A stretch of DNA of 64,000 bases from Paracoccus denitrificans (GCF_900100045.1 NZ_FNEA01000010.1:118679-182678); one strand, 5' to 3'; numbered from the stretch's first letter, positions 40,495 to 50,221 are shown. The notes: generated by a model from the sequence alone, not told the origin. Made by a program: numbers and translations.

Positions 40495-41639
40495 AGCCGC
40501 TGCAAGGCATCAAGGTGCTGGACCTGTCCCGCGTGCTGGCGGGCCCTTATTGCACCGCGCTTCTGGCCGACCTGGGTGCCGAGGTCATCAAGCTGGAGCC
40601 CCCGGCCGGCGACGATTACCGCCATATCGGCCCGTTCAAGGACGGTGAAAGCGCGCTGTTCACGCTGAACAACCGCGGCAAGCAAAGCCTTGTCTTGGAC
40701 CTGAAGGACCCCGGGGATCTGGCGCTGGCCAAGGCCGTCGCGGCGCGCGTCGACGTGGTGGTCGAGAACTTCCGCCCCGGTGTCGCCGCCCGCCTGGGCC
40801 TGGGCGCCGAGGCGCTGCGGGCGGAAAACCCGCGGCTGGTCTATTGCTCGATCTCGGGTTTCGGCCAGCAGGGACCGTTCCGCGACCTGCCGGCCTATGA
40901 CCTGGTGGTGCAGGCCATGTCGGGGCTGATGGCCGGCACGGGCGAGGAAGGCGGCGCGCCGCTCAAGACCGGCGAAAGCGTCGCCGACCTGATCGCCGGC
41001 CTGTTCGGAAGCTGGGCGATCATGGCGGCGCTGGTCAATCGCAACGCCACGGGGCAGGGCGCCACGCTGGACGTCGCCATGTATGACGCGCTGTTTTCGA
41101 TGCTGACCACCAGCCATGCGCTGCATTTCTATGCCGGGGCGCTGCCGCAGCGGGTGGGCAACCGCCATCCCTTGTCCACCCCCTTCGGCTGCTTTGCGAC
41201 GCGGGACGGGCAGGTGGTGATCGCGGTGCTGAACGGCAAGCAATTCGCCGCGCTGGCCACGCTGATCGGCGCGCCGGATGCTGCGGACGATCCGCGCTTT
41301 GCCAGCGACGAAAGCCGCACCGCGCATGAGCCCGAGCTCAAGCGACTGATCGAAGGCTGGTCGCGCGGGCTGACCACCGAAGAGGCCGTCGCCGCGCTTG
41401 CCGGGGCTGGTCTGCCCGCCGCGCCGATCTGGGACATCGCCCAGGCGGCAAGCAACGAGCACGCCCTGACGCGCGGGCTGGTCAGCCGTCTGCCGCATCC
41501 GGTGCTGGGGCTGGCACCGACCATCGGCCAGCCGGTGCGCTTCGACGGAGAGAAACCCGTGGCCGAGACCTCGGCCCCGCGCCTTGGCGGCGACCGCGCC
41601 GCCATCCTGCGCGAATTCGGATTGGAGGAGACCGCATGA
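40491..41639 (+). CDS. Class III (CaiB/BaiF) CoA-transferase in hut operon
   Basis: A 382-aa family III CoA-transferase. N-terminal LDLSRVLAGPYCTALLADLGAEVIK, VENFRPGVAARLGLG and the catalytic aspartate region LDVAMYDALFSML are clear. It moves CoA between carboxylates. It overlaps hutG at its start and an acyl-CoA dehydrogenase at its end (both ATGA), so it belongs to the hut operon. No standard hut step needs a CoA thioester. A role in activating imidazolepropionate or imidazolelactate, using urocanoyl-CoA or another thioester as donor, is my inference. Confidence 0.9.
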   Translation: MKPLQGIKVLDLSRVLAGPYCTALLADLGAEVIKLEPPAGDDYRHIGPFKDGESALFTLNNRGKQSLVLDLKDPGDLALAKAVAARVDVVVENFRPGVAARLGLGAEALRAENPRLVYCSISGFGQQGPFRDLPAYDLVVQAMSGLMAGTGEEGGAPLKTGESVADLIAGLFGSWAIMAALVNRNATGQGATLDVAMYDALFSMLTTSHALHFYAGALPQRVGNRHPLSTPFGCFATRDGQVVIAVLNGKQFAALATLIGAPDAADDPRFASDESRTAHEPELKRLIEGWSRGLTTEEAVAALAGAGLPAAPIWDIAQAASNEHALTRGLVSRLPHPVLGLAPTIGQPVRFDGEKPVAETSAPRLGGDRAAILREFGLEETA

Positions 41640-42790
41640 GCGACGACTGGCACATGCTGGCCGAGGAGGAACGGCTGTTCTGCGACGTGCTGGAGCGCAT
41701 CTGCGCCGAGCGGATCGCGCCAAAGGCGGCGGAAACCGACGAGACCTCGGCCTTCGTCCACGACCAGCTGGCCGTGCTGGGCGAGGCGGGGATGTTGGGC
41801 GCGAACCTGCCCGAGGAATATGGCGGCAGCGGCATCTCGGCCCCGGCGCTGCTGCGGGCGGTGGCGATCGTGGCGGGGGCATGCGGCTCGACCGCCTCGG
41901 CGCTGACGGCGCATTACCTGGCGAGCGATTCGATCCTGTTGGGCGGGACCGAGGCGCAAAAGCAGGAATGGTTGCCGAAAGCCGCCGCCGGAGAGGCGCT
42001 GGGGGCATTCGCCCTGACCGAGCCCACCGCCGGCTCGGACCCCGCCGACATGAAGACCCGCGCCCGCCGGACGGATGGCGGCTGGCACCTCAAGGGCGCG
42101 AAATGCTTCATCTCGAACGGCGGGGTGGCGGATTTCATCGTCGTCTATGCCGTGACCGACCCGGACAAGGCGCATCGCGGCATTTCCGCCTTCATCCTGC
42201 CGAAAGGCACGCCGGGGCTGGAGCCGGGCGCGCCGGAAAAGACCATGGGGCTGAAGGGCGGGCATGTGTTCACCCTGAACCTCGATTGCCATCTGCCCGA
42301 GGATGCCCTGCTGGGCGAAGAGGGCAGGGGCTTCCGCACCGCCATGCAGGTCCTGGACAACGGCCGCATCGAGGTTGCCGCGCAATGCCTGGGCCTTGCC
42401 GAGGCGGCGATGAAATCGGCCATCGCCTATGCCAGGGACCGCGTGATCGGCGGCGAGCGGCTCACCGACCGGCAGGGCATCCGCTGGATGATCGCCGACA
42501 TGGGCGTGGCCTTCCGCCAGGCGCTGCTTCTGTCGCAGGACGCGGCGCGGCAGAGGCAGGCGGCGCATCATGGCGGCGGGCGCTTTTCGCTTGCCTCCAG
42601 CATGGCCAAGCTCGCGGCCAGCGAGGCGGCGGGCAGGATCGCCGACACCGCGCTGCAACTGCATGGCGGCTATGGCTATACCCGCGACTTCCCCATCGAG
42701 AGGATCGCCCGCGACCTGCGCATCATGCGCATCTACGAGGGCTCCTCGGAAATCCAACGCATCATCATTTCCGGCAACATGCTGGCCTGA
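41636..42790 (+). CDS. Acyl-CoA dehydrogenase in hut operon
   Basis: A 384-aa flavin acyl-CoA dehydrogenase of the short/medium-chain type. FAD-region motif FALTEPTAGSDPADMKT and the C-terminal catalytic glutamate in IMRIYEGSSEIQRIII are intact, with LHGGYGYTRDFPIER before it. It should introduce a 2,3 double bond in an acyl-CoA. It overlaps the CoA-transferase gene and precedes hutU by 12 bp. Oxidation of imidazolepropionyl-CoA to urocanoyl-CoA would fit the location. The N-terminus does not look like glutaryl-CoA dehydrogenase. Confidence 0.9.
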   Translation: MSDDWHMLAEEERLFCDVLERICAERIAPKAAETDETSAFVHDQLAVLGEAGMLGANLPEEYGGSGISAPALLRAVAIVAGACGSTASALTAHYLASDSILLGGTEAQKQEWLPKAAAGEALGAFALTEPTAGSDPADMKTRARRTDGGWHLKGAKCFISNGGVADFIVVYAVTDPDKAHRGISAFILPKGTPGLEPGAPEKTMGLKGGHVFTLNLDCHLPEDALLGEEGRGFRTAMQVLDNGRIEVAAQCLGLAEAAMKSAIAYARDRVIGGERLTDRQGIRWMIADMGVAFRQALLLSQDAARQRQAAHHGGGRFSLASSMAKLAASEAAGRIADTALQLHGGYGYTRDFPIERIARDLRIMRIYEGSSEIQRIIISGNMLA

Positions 42791-42802
42791 ACGGAGAGCA
42801 TC

Positions 42803-44467
42803 ATGGACAATCCCCGTCACAACACCCGCGACATTTTCCCGCCGACCGGCACCGAGATCACCGCGAAAAGCTGGCTGACCGAGGCGCCGATGCGGATGCT
42901 GATGAACAACCTGCATCCCGACGTGGCCGAGAACCCGCATGAGCTGGTGGTCTATGGCGGCATCGGCCGTGCCGCCCGCACCTGGAAGGATTTCGACCTG
43001 ATCGTCGACGCGCTGCGCAAGCTGGAGACCGACGAGACCCTGCTGGTGCAATCCGGCAAGCCGGTCGGCGTGTTCAAGACCCACAAGGATGCCCCGCGGG
43101 TGCTGATCGCCAACTCGAACCTGGTGCCGCATTGGGCGAACTGGGACCATTTCAACGAACTGGATAAGAAGGGCCTGGCCATGTATGGCCAGATGACCGC
43201 CGGCTCGTGGATCTATATCGGGTCGCAGGGCATCGTTCAGGGCACCTACGAGACCTTCGTCGAGGCCGGGCGCCAGCATTACGGCGGTGACTTGAAAGGC
43301 AAGTGGATCCTGACCGGCGGGCTTGGCGGCATGGGCGGCGCGCAACCGCTGGCAGCCGTCATGGCCGGCGCCTGCTGCCTTGCCGTCGAATGCGACGAGA
43401 CGCGCGCCGATTTCCGCCTGCGCACCCGCTATGTCGACGAAAAGACCCACAGCCTCGACGAGGCGCTGGAGATGATCGACCGCTGGACCAAGGCCGGCGA
43501 GGCGAAATCGGTGGCGCTGATCGGCAATGCCGCCGACGTGTTCCCGGAACTGGTCAAGCGCGGCGTGCGTCCCGACATCGTGACCGACCAGACCTCGGCC
43601 CACGACCCGGTGCATGGCTATCTGCCGCAGGGCTGGACCGTCGCCGAATGGCGCGCGCGCCAGGAAACCGACCCCAAGGCCGTCGAACGCGCCGCCCGCG
43701 CATCCATGCGCAAGCAGGTCGAGGCGATGGTGGCCTTCAGCGACCAGGGCATCCCGACCGTCGATTACGGCAACAACATCCGCCAGATGGCGCTGGAAGA
43801 GGGTTTCGAGCGCGCCTTCGCCTTCCCGGGCTTCGTGCCGGCGTATATCCGGCCGCTGTTCTGCAAGGGCATCGGTCCGTTCCGCTGGGCGGCGCTGTCG
43901 GGCGACCCCGAAGACATCTACAAGACCGACCAGAAGGTGAAAGAGCTGGTGGACGACCCGCATCTGCACAACTGGCTGGACATGGCGCGCGAGCGTATCA
44001 GCTTCCAGGGCCTGCCGGCGCGGATCTGCTGGGTCGGCCTTGGCATCCGCCACAAGCTGGGCCTCGCCTTCAACGAGATGGTGCGCAATGGCGAGCTGAA
44101 GGCGCCCATCGTCATCGGCCGCGACCATCTCGACTCGGGCTCGGTCGCCTCGCCCAACCGCGAGACCGAGGCGATGCAGGACGGCTCGGACGCGGTTTCC
44201 GACTGGCCGCTGCTGAATGCGCTGCTCAATACCGCCTCGGGCGCGACCTGGGTGTCGCTGCACCATGGCGGCGGCGTCGGCATGGGCTTTTCGCAGCATT
44301 CCGGCATGGTGATCTGCTGCGACGGGTCCGAAGATGCCGATGCGCGGCTGGCGCGCGTGTTGTGGAACGACCCCGCCACCGGCGTCATGCGGCACGCGGA
44401 CGCGGGCTATCAGATCGCACTGGACTGCGCGCGGGAGCACGGGTTGAATCTGTCCGCCATTCTCTGA
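42803..44467 (+). CDS. hutU: HutU, urocanate hydratase
   Basis: A 554-aa NAD+-dependent urocanase (urocanate to imidazolonepropionate). Typical stretches: [11 protein letters not shown], LNNRGKxx-free N-terminus with [44 protein letters not shown] and the family cysteine in ARICWVGLG. Length is normal. Starts 12 bp after the acyl-CoA dehydrogenase with GGAGAG as ribosome binding site. This is the enzyme whose substrate the preceding two genes may supply. Confidence 0.97.
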   Translation: MDNPRHNTRDIFPPTGTEITAKSWLTEAPMRMLMNNLHPDVAENPHELVVYGGIGRAARTWKDFDLIVDALRKLETDETLLVQSGKPVGVFKTHKDAPRVLIANSNLVPHWANWDHFNELDKKGLAMYGQMTAGSWIYIGSQGIVQGTYETFVEAGRQHYGGDLKGKWILTGGLGGMGGAQPLAAVMAGACCLAVECDETRADFRLRTRYVDEKTHSLDEALEMIDRWTKAGEAKSVALIGNAADVFPELVKRGVRPDIVTDQTSAHDPVHGYLPQGWTVAEWRARQETDPKAVERAARASMRKQVEAMVAFSDQGIPTVDYGNNIRQMALEEGFERAFAFPGFVPAYIRPLFCKGIGPFRWAALSGDPEDIYKTDQKVKELVDDPHLHNWLDMARERISFQGLPARICWVGLGIRHKLGLAFNEMVRNGELKAPIVIGRDHLDSGSVASPNRETEAMQDGSDAVSDWPLLNALLNTASGATWVSLHHGGGVGMGFSQHSGMVICCDGSEDADARLARVLWNDPATGVMRHADAGYQIALDCAREHGLNLSAIL

Positions 44468-44473
44468 TCCATA

Positions 44474-44504
44474 GGCGCGGCGTCGCAACGCACCGGGCCG
44501 CGCC
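44474..44504 (+). promoter_or_regulatory. Intercistronic hairpin before the binding-protein gene
   Basis: GGCGCGG (44474-44480) pairs with CCGCGCC (44498-44504) across a 17-nt loop in the 64-bp gap between hutU and the ABC binding-protein gene. It may stabilise the binding-protein message or attenuate read-through. Confidence 0.35.
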
Positions 44505-44531
44505 CCTTCACCGTCCAACTAGGAGACAGAC

Positions 44532-45350
44532 ATGACTTTCCAGACCAGCCTCAAGGCCGCCCTGTTCGGGCTTTCCGCGCTTGCGCTCGGTTCGGCGGCT
44601 TCGGCCGACCAACTCGACGACATCAAGGCCGCCGGCAAGATCGTCACCGCGACCGACATGCACTATGCCCCCTTCGACATGCTGAACAACGGCACCTATG
44701 AGGGCATGACCAAGGATCTGTTCGACGAGGTGTCGAAAGAGATCGGCGTCGAGCCGGTCTATCAGGACATTCCTTGGACCGCCGAACTGCCGGGCCTCGA
44801 GGTCGGCAAGTTCGACATCGTGATCGCCCCGGTGACGATCACCCCCGAACGGCTGGAGCGCTATACCTTCACCCTGCCGATCGCCGATGCCACCGTCTCG
44901 CTGGTCCGCGCGGCCGCGAATACCGAGCTGACGAAGCCCGAGGACATCAAGGGCAAGACCGTCGGCGTCCAGCAGGGCACCGCGCAGTTCCGCCAGCTTC
45001 AAGCCTATGGCGAAAGCCTGGGCGGCGTGAACGTCAAGGAATACGGCACCACGGACGAAGCCTATGCCGACCTGGCCGCCGGCCGGCTGGACGCGGTGGC
45101 GGGCTCGCTGCCGAACCTGACCTATCTGGTCAAGAACCGCGCTGAGACCTTCGCGCTGTTCGAGCCGGCCCAGTTCGGCCAGCCGACCTATTTTGCCTGG
45201 GTGCTGCGCAAGGAAGAAGGCAGCGAAAGCTTTGCCAAGGCCATCAACGACGCGCTGCTGAAGATGACCGACGACGGCCGCGTCAAGGCGATCCAGGAGA
45301 AATGGCTGGGCAGCCATACCGAACTGCCCCGCGAAGTCCCGGCCAACTAA
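44532..45350 (+). CDS. Polar amino-acid ABC transporter, periplasmic binding protein
   Basis: A 272-aa secreted solute-binding protein of family 3. A signal peptide (KAALFGLSALALGSAASA-D) leads into TDMHYAPFDMLNNG, the usual beginning of the ligand domain, and GKTVGVQQGTAQF in the second lobe. AGGAG precedes the ATG. It is followed by two permeases and an ATPase. Operon position suggests it binds histidine or a breakdown product such as urocanate or imidazolepropionate; specificity cannot be read. Confidence 0.92.
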   Translation: MTFQTSLKAALFGLSALALGSAASADQLDDIKAAGKIVTATDMHYAPFDMLNNGTYEGMTKDLFDEVSKEIGVEPVYQDIPWTAELPGLEVGKFDIVIAPVTITPERLERYTFTLPIADATVSLVRAAANTELTKPEDIKGKTVGVQQGTAQFRQLQAYGESLGGVNVKEYGTTDEAYADLAAGRLDAVAGSLPNLTYLVKNRAETFALFEPAQFGQPTYFAWVLRKEEGSESFAKAINDALLKMTDDGRVKAIQEKWLGSHTELPREVPAN

Positions 45351-45407
45351 GTCGCTGGCGGGCGGGGCCTTCCCCGCCCGTTCCCCAAGGGCCAAGGCGA
45401 GGCGCGC

Positions 45408-46055
45408 ATGTTTTCGATCCCGGTCTTCCTTCAAAGCTTCGAGCCGCTTTTCTGGGCGGCACGCTATACGCTGCTGATTTCGGGCCTCGGCATCGCGCTG
45501 GGGCTGGTGATCGGCACGCTGGTCTGTGCCGCGCGGCTTTCACCCTATGCGCCGTTGCGCGGCTTCGCGGCGATCTGGGTCAGCTTCCTGCGCGGCGTGC
45601 CGCTGCTGGTGCAGTTGCTGGTGTTCTATTACACGCTGCCGGTGATCGGCATCGACGTGCCCGCCATCTTCGCGGCGGTGGTGACGGTCGGCATCTGCGC
45701 CAGCGCCTATATCTCGGAGATCTGGCGCGGCGCCATCGCGGCGCTGCCCAGGGGACAGGCCGAGGCCGCCGTGGCCATCGGCATGACCCCGCGCGACACC
45801 TGGACGCGGGTGATCCTGCCGCAGGCTTTCACCATGTCGCTGCCGGCGCTGGTCAACGAGCTGATCCTGCTGGTCAAGGCCAGCTCGCTGGTCTCGGTCG
45901 TGGGCATCCTCGAGCTGACCCGCGCCAGCCAGGCGCAGGCCGCGACCACCTTCCGCCCGCTGGAGGTCTATCTCGCCGCCGCCTGCATCTACCTGGCGAT
46001 CAACCTGTGCCTTGCGGCGCTGGGACGCTATCTCGAACACAGGACGGCCGTCTGA
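45408..46055 (+). CDS. Polar amino-acid ABC transporter permease 1
   Basis: A 215-aa HisQ/GlnP-like permease with five membrane segments. The ATPase-contact (EAA) region is LPRGQAEAAVAIGMTPRDTWTRVILPQA. FLRGVPLLVQLLVFYY is typical of this family. Its stop overlaps the start of the second permease by TGATG. Both are needed as a heterodimer in most such systems. Confidence 0.92.
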   Translation: MFSIPVFLQSFEPLFWAARYTLLISGLGIALGLVIGTLVCAARLSPYAPLRGFAAIWVSFLRGVPLLVQLLVFYYTLPVIGIDVPAIFAAVVTVGICASAYISEIWRGAIAALPRGQAEAAVAIGMTPRDTWTRVILPQAFTMSLPALVNELILLVKASSLVSVVGILELTRASQAQAATTFRPLEVYLAAACIYLAINLCLAALGRYLEHRTAV

Positions 46056-46717
46056 TGGAATGGAGCATCCTTGAACAATACGGCCCCGCCCTGCTGAGGG
46101 GGTTCGGCGTCACCGTGCTGTGCTGGATCCTGGGCACGATCTTCGGCATGGCGCTGGGCCTGATGATCGCGCTGATCCAGCGCTATGGGCCGCGCTGGCT
46201 GGGCTGGATCATCCAGGCCTATATCGAGGTGATCCGCGGCACGCCCTTCCTGGTGCAGCTTTTCGTGCTGTATTACGGCGGGCCGCTGATCGGGCTGCGG
46301 CTGGATGCGCTGCCGGCGGGGCTTCTGGGCCTGACCATCTATGGCAGCCCCTATTTCGCCGAGATCTTCCGCTCGGGCTTTCGCGCCGTGCCGCATGGCC
46401 AGATCGAGGCCGCCCGCGCCATCGGCATGGCCGAGCCCACCATCGTGCGCCGCGTCCTGCTGCCCCTGGGGCTGGTCTCGTCGCTGCCGGCGCTGGTCAA
46501 TTTCTCGATCATCCTGACCAAGGAGACGGTGATCCTGTCCATCATCACCGTGCCCGAACTGATGTATCAGGTCAGCCGCATGTCCACCGAGACCTTCCGC
46601 TATCTCGAGGCGAACCTGGTGCTGGCGCTGTTTTTCTGGGCGCTGGTCGAGACCATCTCGCGCGTCGGCCGCCGGCTTGAGACGCGCATCACCAAACACC
46701 TGATCGAAAGGACCTGA
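46055..46717 (+). CDS. Polar amino-acid ABC transporter permease 2
   Basis: A 220-aa HisM/GlnP-like permease. [20 protein letters not shown] and the EAA region [20 protein letters not shown] match the family. The ATG at 46055 overlaps the preceding stop codon. It partners permease 1 and the ATPase 5 bp downstream. Confidence 0.92.
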   Translation: MEWSILEQYGPALLRGFGVTVLCWILGTIFGMALGLMIALIQRYGPRWLGWIIQAYIEVIRGTPFLVQLFVLYYGGPLIGLRLDALPAGLLGLTIYGSPYFAEIFRSGFRAVPHGQIEAARAIGMAEPTIVRRVLLPLGLVSSLPALVNFSIILTKETVILSIITVPELMYQVSRMSTETFRYLEANLVLALFFWALVETISRVGRRLETRITKHLIERT

Positions 46718-46721
46718 GCCG

Positions 46722-47492
46722 ATGCAGGCTTCTGCCGTCGATATTCGCAAGGTCAACAAGTATTACGGCCCTTTCCACGCGCTGAAGGACGTGGACTTGG
46801 CGATCCCGCCGGGCAAGGTGACCTGCCTGATCGGGCCTTCGGGCTCGGGCAAGTCCACGCTGCTGCGCTGCATCAACTTCCTCGAGGAATACGACTCGGG
46901 CGAGATCCGCATCGACGGCCAGCTGATCGGCTACGAGGTGCCGGGCCGCAAGATGTCGGGGCGCAAGCTGCGGCAGATGCGCCGTTCCATCGGCATGGTG
47001 TTCCAGCAGTTCAACCTGTGGCCGCACATGACCGCCAAGGAAAACGTGGCCGAGGGGCTGATCCGCGTGCGCGGCCTGTCGAAATCCGAGGCGGAGACCC
47101 GCGCCGCCGAGGCGCTGACAAAGGTCGGGCTGGCCGACAAGATGGGCAATCACCCTGCACGCCTGTCGGGCGGCCAGCAGCAGCGCGTCGCCATCGCCCG
47201 CGCCATCGCCATGGAGCCGCGGCTGATGCTGTTCGACGAGCCGACCTCGGCGCTCGATCCCGAACTGGTGGGCGAGGTGCTGAACGTGATGAAGGCGCTG
47301 GCCAGCGAGGGCATGACCATGGTGGTGGTCACGCATGAGATGGGCTTTGCCGCCCATGTCGCCGACCAGGTGGCCTTCATGGAAAAGGGCGAGCTGGTGG
47401 CGGTGGACAGCCCGCAAGGCATCTTCCATGCGCCGAAGGACGAACGGATCTGGAACTTCCTGCGCACCTATCACGAGCGCAACAGCTTCTGA
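46722..47492 (+). CDS. Polar amino-acid ABC transporter ATPase
   Basis: A 256-aa ATP-binding subunit of the HisP/GlnQ group. Walker A is GPSGSGKST, the Q-loop is in [17 protein letters not shown], the ABC signature [14 protein letters not shown], and Walker [15 protein letters not shown]. It ends the plus-strand hut/transport operon, 215 bp before the next gene. Confidence 0.95.
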   Translation: MQASAVDIRKVNKYYGPFHALKDVDLAIPPGKVTCLIGPSGSGKSTLLRCINFLEEYDSGEIRIDGQLIGYEVPGRKMSGRKLRQMRRSIGMVFQQFNLWPHMTAKENVAEGLIRVRGLSKSEAETRAAEALTKVGLADKMGNHPARLSGGQQQRVAIARAIAMEPRLMLFDEPTSALDPELVGEVLNVMKALASEGMTMVVVTHEMGFAAHVADQVAFMEKGELVAVDSPQGIFHAPKDERIWNFLRTYHERNSF

Positions 47493-47523
47493 GGGGAGGG
47501 CGGGGCTTTGCTCCTGCGCCGCG

Positions 47524-47539
47524 CCGGACCCTTGTCCGG
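47524..47539 (+). terminator. Hairpin 1 after hut/ABC operon
   Basis: CCGGAC (47524-47529) and GTCCGG (47534-47539) form a 6-bp stem with a 4-nt loop 32 bp after the ATPase stop. No T-run follows, so its role in termination is uncertain. Confidence 0.35.
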
Positions 47540-47572
47540 GCCGTCGCGGGGGGTCTGTTTCGTTCCTCGCTT

Positions 47573-47593
47573 AAAAGATCCACCGGATCTTTT
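47573..47593 (+). terminator. Strong terminator after hut/ABC operon
   Basis: AAAAGATCC (47573-47581) and GGATCTTTT (47585-47593) form a perfect 9-bp stem with a 3-nt loop; the T-run forms the 3' arm. A good intrinsic terminator, able to act in both directions, in the 215-bp gap before the flavin oxidoreductase gene. The gap otherwise holds only a 26-bp interspersed repeat. Confidence 0.75.
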
Positions 47594-47607
47594 CCGGGCG
47601 CCCTCAC

Positions 47608-47636
47608 CCCCGGAGCATTTGGGAAACGGCGAAGCG
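47608..47636. repeat. Interspersed intergenic repeat, copy 1
   Basis: CCCCGGAGCATTTGGGAAAC, then GGCGAAGCGC, lies in the gap before the flavin oxidoreductase gene. It closely resembles a stretch at 57803-57829 (GGAGTATTTGGGGAAC, then GAAGAAGCGC). Short GGAGTATTT-type repeats are, as I recall, common between genes of Rhodobacteraceae. Confidence 0.55.
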
Positions 47637-47707
47637 CGCGGGCGGGGGGCTTGCGGCGGGGCGGCTGCGGCTTATCTGGAACGGGTAGCAGCAAGGACTT
47701 TCCCCTC

Positions 47708-48811
47708 ATGCCCCAACCCAAACTTTTCGAGCCGATCGCCATCGGCGGCCAGACCCTTGCGAACCGGATCGTCATCGCGCCGATGTGCATGTATTCGGCC
47801 GAGGACGGGCGGATGACCGACTGGCACCTGATGCATCTGGGCGCGCTGTCGCATTCCGGCGCGGCGATCCTGACCATCGAAGCCACCGCCGTCCTGCCCG
47901 AGGGACGCATCTCATACGCCGATGTCGGGCTGTGGGACGATGCGACCGAGGCGGCCATGGATCGGGTGCTGAAGGGCGTGCGGGCCTGGTCGGACATGCC
48001 CATCGCCATCCAGCTGGCCCATGCCGGGCGCAAGGCCTCGACCGCGAAGCCCTGGGACGGTGGCGCGCAGATCGCGCCGGATGCGGAGCATGGCTGGCAG
48101 ACCGTCTCGGCCTCGGACCTGCCCTTCGCCGAGGGCGAGAACCCTCCGGTCGCGCTGGATCGCGCGGGGCTGGCGCGGGTGCGCGACGGGTTTGCCGAGG
48201 CGGCGCGCCGTGCCGTGCGGCTGGGCATCGATGCGATCCAGATCCATGCCGCGCATGGCTATCTGCTGCATCAGTTCCTGTCGCCGCTGTCGAACCGGCG
48301 CGAGGACGAATATGGCGGCAGCCTGGAAAACCGCATGCGCTTTCCGCTGGAGGTCTTCGAGGCGGTGCGGGACGCGGTGCCGCAGGGCTATCCGGTTACG
48401 GTGCGCATCTCGGGCACCGACTGGGTCGAGGGCGGCTGGGACATCGCCGGCAGCATCGCCTTTTCCCAGGCGCTGGAGGCGCGGGGTTGCGCCGCGATCC
48501 ATGTCAGCAGCGGCGGGCTGGACAGGCGCCAGCAGATCCCCGTCGGCCCCAACTATCAGGTGCCGCTGGCGCGCGCGGTCAAGCAGGCGGTCGGCATCCC
48601 GGTCATCGCCGTCGGCCTGATCACCGAGCCCGAGCAGGCCGAGGCCATCGTCGCCACCGGCGATGCCGACATGATCGCGCTGGCGAGGACGGTGCTTTAC
48701 GATCCGCGCTGGCCCTGGCACGCGGCGGCGAAGCTGGGCGCCAGCGTCTCGGCGCCGCCGCAATTCTGGCGCAGCCAGCCCTCGGGGTTGCGGGACCTGT
48801 TCCGCAAGTGA
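47708..48811 (+). CDS. NADH:flavin oxidoreductase, old yellow enzyme (YqjM class)
   Basis: A 367-aa FMN enzyme of the OYE family, YqjM-like subgroup. It has the N-terminal APMCMYSAEDGRMTDWHLMHL with cysteine and tyrosine at the usual places, QLAHAGRKAS, HAAHGYLLHQFLSPLSNRR and YGGSLENR. It reduces activated C=C bonds or nitro compounds with NAD(P)H. The ATG at 47708 matches the family start. It stands as a single gene between terminators; no regulator is adjacent. Natural substrate unknown. Confidence 0.9.
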   Translation: MPQPKLFEPIAIGGQTLANRIVIAPMCMYSAEDGRMTDWHLMHLGALSHSGAAILTIEATAVLPEGRISYADVGLWDDATEAAMDRVLKGVRAWSDMPIAIQLAHAGRKASTAKPWDGGAQIAPDAEHGWQTVSASDLPFAEGENPPVALDRAGLARVRDGFAEAARRAVRLGIDAIQIHAAHGYLLHQFLSPLSNRREDEYGGSLENRMRFPLEVFEAVRDAVPQGYPVTVRISGTDWVEGGWDIAGSIAFSQALEARGCAAIHVSSGGLDRRQQIPVGPNYQVPLARAVKQAVGIPVIAVGLITEPEQAEAIVATGDADMIALARTVLYDPRWPWHAAAKLGASVSAPPQFWRSQPSGLRDLFRK

Positions 48812-48821
48812 TCGCCGCACG

Positions 48822-48845
48822 GGCGCCGGCACCGCGGCCGGCGCC
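48822..48845. terminator. Convergent GC-rich hairpin
   Basis: GGCGCCGGC (48822-48830) pairs with GCCGGCGCC (48837-48845) over 6 nt, between the convergent flavin oxidoreductase and patatin genes. No T-run on either side. Confidence 0.5.
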
Positions 48846-48848
48846 GGC

Positions 48849-50003
48849 TCAGACCGCGCCCTGCTTTTGCTGGTGCGGGTCGTTGCGGTCGAAGATCATC
48901 AGCCCATCCTCGGGCACCTGCCGGTCGGTCCAGCGCGGATCGGCGAGCGAACGCTCGGCGTCGCGCAGCCCGTCGCGCCAATGGTCCAGCATCGACAGGC
49001 GGGAGAATTCGTAATCCTTGGACGCGCTTTCGTAATCCGCGTGCCGATAGATCAGGTGCATCAGGCTGACCGGATGGGCGGGGCCGGATTCGATCAGCAT
49101 GGCCAGGTCGGGGTCGCCGCGGAACTCGGCGGGCAGGCGCGCATGCAGCCGGCGCGCGGCGCTGGCCAGCGCATGGCGGATGCGGAACTCGTCGGTGTTC
49201 AGCCGGGTGCGGCTGGAAAAGCGGATCTCGCGCTCGCGCTGTTCGACCTGGGCCATGGTGCGGGGCATGATGTCGCGCGACGGGTAGAGATCCACCTGAT
49301 AGATGCAGAGCGGCCGCTGGCTTGGCACCGCCAGCACGAATTGCAGGGGCGAGTTCGAGACCAGCCCGCCGTCCCAATAATGCCGCCCGTCGATCTCGAC
49401 CGCGGGAAAGCCCGGCGGCAGCGCGCCCGAGGCCATGATGTGATCGACGGTGATCCGCGTTTCGCGGCTGTCGAAACAGGTGAAGTTGCCGGTCTCGACA
49501 TCCACGGCGCCGACGGACAGTCGCGGCCCCTCGTCGTTGAGATAGTCGAAGTCGATCAGTTCCAGCAGCGTCTCGCGCAGCGGCGAGGTGTCATACCAGC
49601 TGGTCTGTCGCATCAGCCCGGGCAGGAACGAGAACAGGTCGGGGACGCGCGGCCGGAAAAAGCCCGGCGCCCCCAGCATGGTGGACATGGTGGCGCGGCC
49701 TTCGTTGCAGATCGCGCGCATCTGTTCGTGAATCGGCCCGCCCTCGAAACACGATCCCAGAAGCCAGGGCGCGCCCGTCACCCCCTCCCAGAAGCGGCGC
49801 AGCGCGTCCAGCCGCTTGCCGGGGCGGTTGCCGGCGATGAGCGCGGCGTTGATCGAGCCGATCGAGATGCCGGCCAGCCATTCCGGTTCCTGCCCGGCGC
49901 GGCAAAGCGCCTCGTAGGCGCCGGCCTGAAATGCCCCCAGGGCACCGCCACCCTGAAGGACCAGCACGATTTTCTCGGGTATTTCCCCGGTTCTGTCCTT
50001 CAT
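48849..50003 (-). CDS. Patatin-like phospholipase
   Basis: A 384-aa patatin-family lipid acyl hydrolase. The oxyanion loop is QGGGALGAFQAGAYEAL, the nucleophile elbow GISIGS (catalytic serine) and the catalytic aspartate is in YWDGGLVSNSPL. A C-terminal extension of about 100 residues (DUF3734 type: SLMHLIYRHADYESASKDYEFSR) is present. I chose ATG 50003 because GAGGGA precedes it; a GTG at 50021 is also in frame. It is divergent from the CNNM/CBS gene. Substrate unknown; similar proteins have been linked to polyhydroxybutyrate or lipid turnover. Confidence 0.88.
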   Translation of the reverse strand: MKDRTGEIPEKIVLVLQGGGALGAFQAGAYEALCRAGQEPEWLAGISIGSINAALIAGNRPGKRLDALRRFWEGVTGAPWLLGSCFEGGPIHEQMRAICNEGRATMSTMLGAPGFFRPRVPDLFSFLPGLMRQTSWYDTSPLRETLLELIDFDYLNDEGPRLSVGAVDVETGNFTCFDSRETRITVDHIMASGALPPGFPAVEIDGRHYWDGGLVSNSPLQFVLAVPSQRPLCIYQVDLYPSRDIMPRTMAQVEQREREIRFSSRTRLNTDEFRIRHALASAARRLHARLPAEFRGDPDLAMLIESGPAHPVSLMHLIYRHADYESASKDYEFSRLSMLDHWRDGLRDAERSLADPRWTDRQVPEDGLMIFDRNDPHQQKQGAV

Positions 50004-50221
50004 CTGTCCCTCGAATTCCACCGTCTGATTCCCGTCACGCTATGCCCGGGGACGGAAAGTTTCCATAAGTGCTGGCAAATCGAAAGAAAAAAACTCGCAA
50101 ATCCGACCGTGGCGCCATGGTTGACGCTGCGTCCGGCGCGATTTCGGCCGGAGAGATTGCCACGGCGGCGCCAGCCGATATATTGGGGCATGACACAGCC
50201 GGAGCCAGCCGCGACAAGCGC

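Noticed and set aside
41636..42790. Glutaryl-CoA dehydrogenase as identity of the hut-linked dehydrogenase, which also often neighbours a CaiB transferase
   Set aside because: The N-terminal region typical of glutaryl-CoA dehydrogenases is missing and the protein resembles short-chain acyl-CoA dehydrogenases; kept only as an alternative to test.
41129..44518. Open frame of 1129 codons on the minus strand opposite the hut operon
   Set aside because: Antisense to the CoA-transferase, dehydrogenase and hutU; no domain recognisable.
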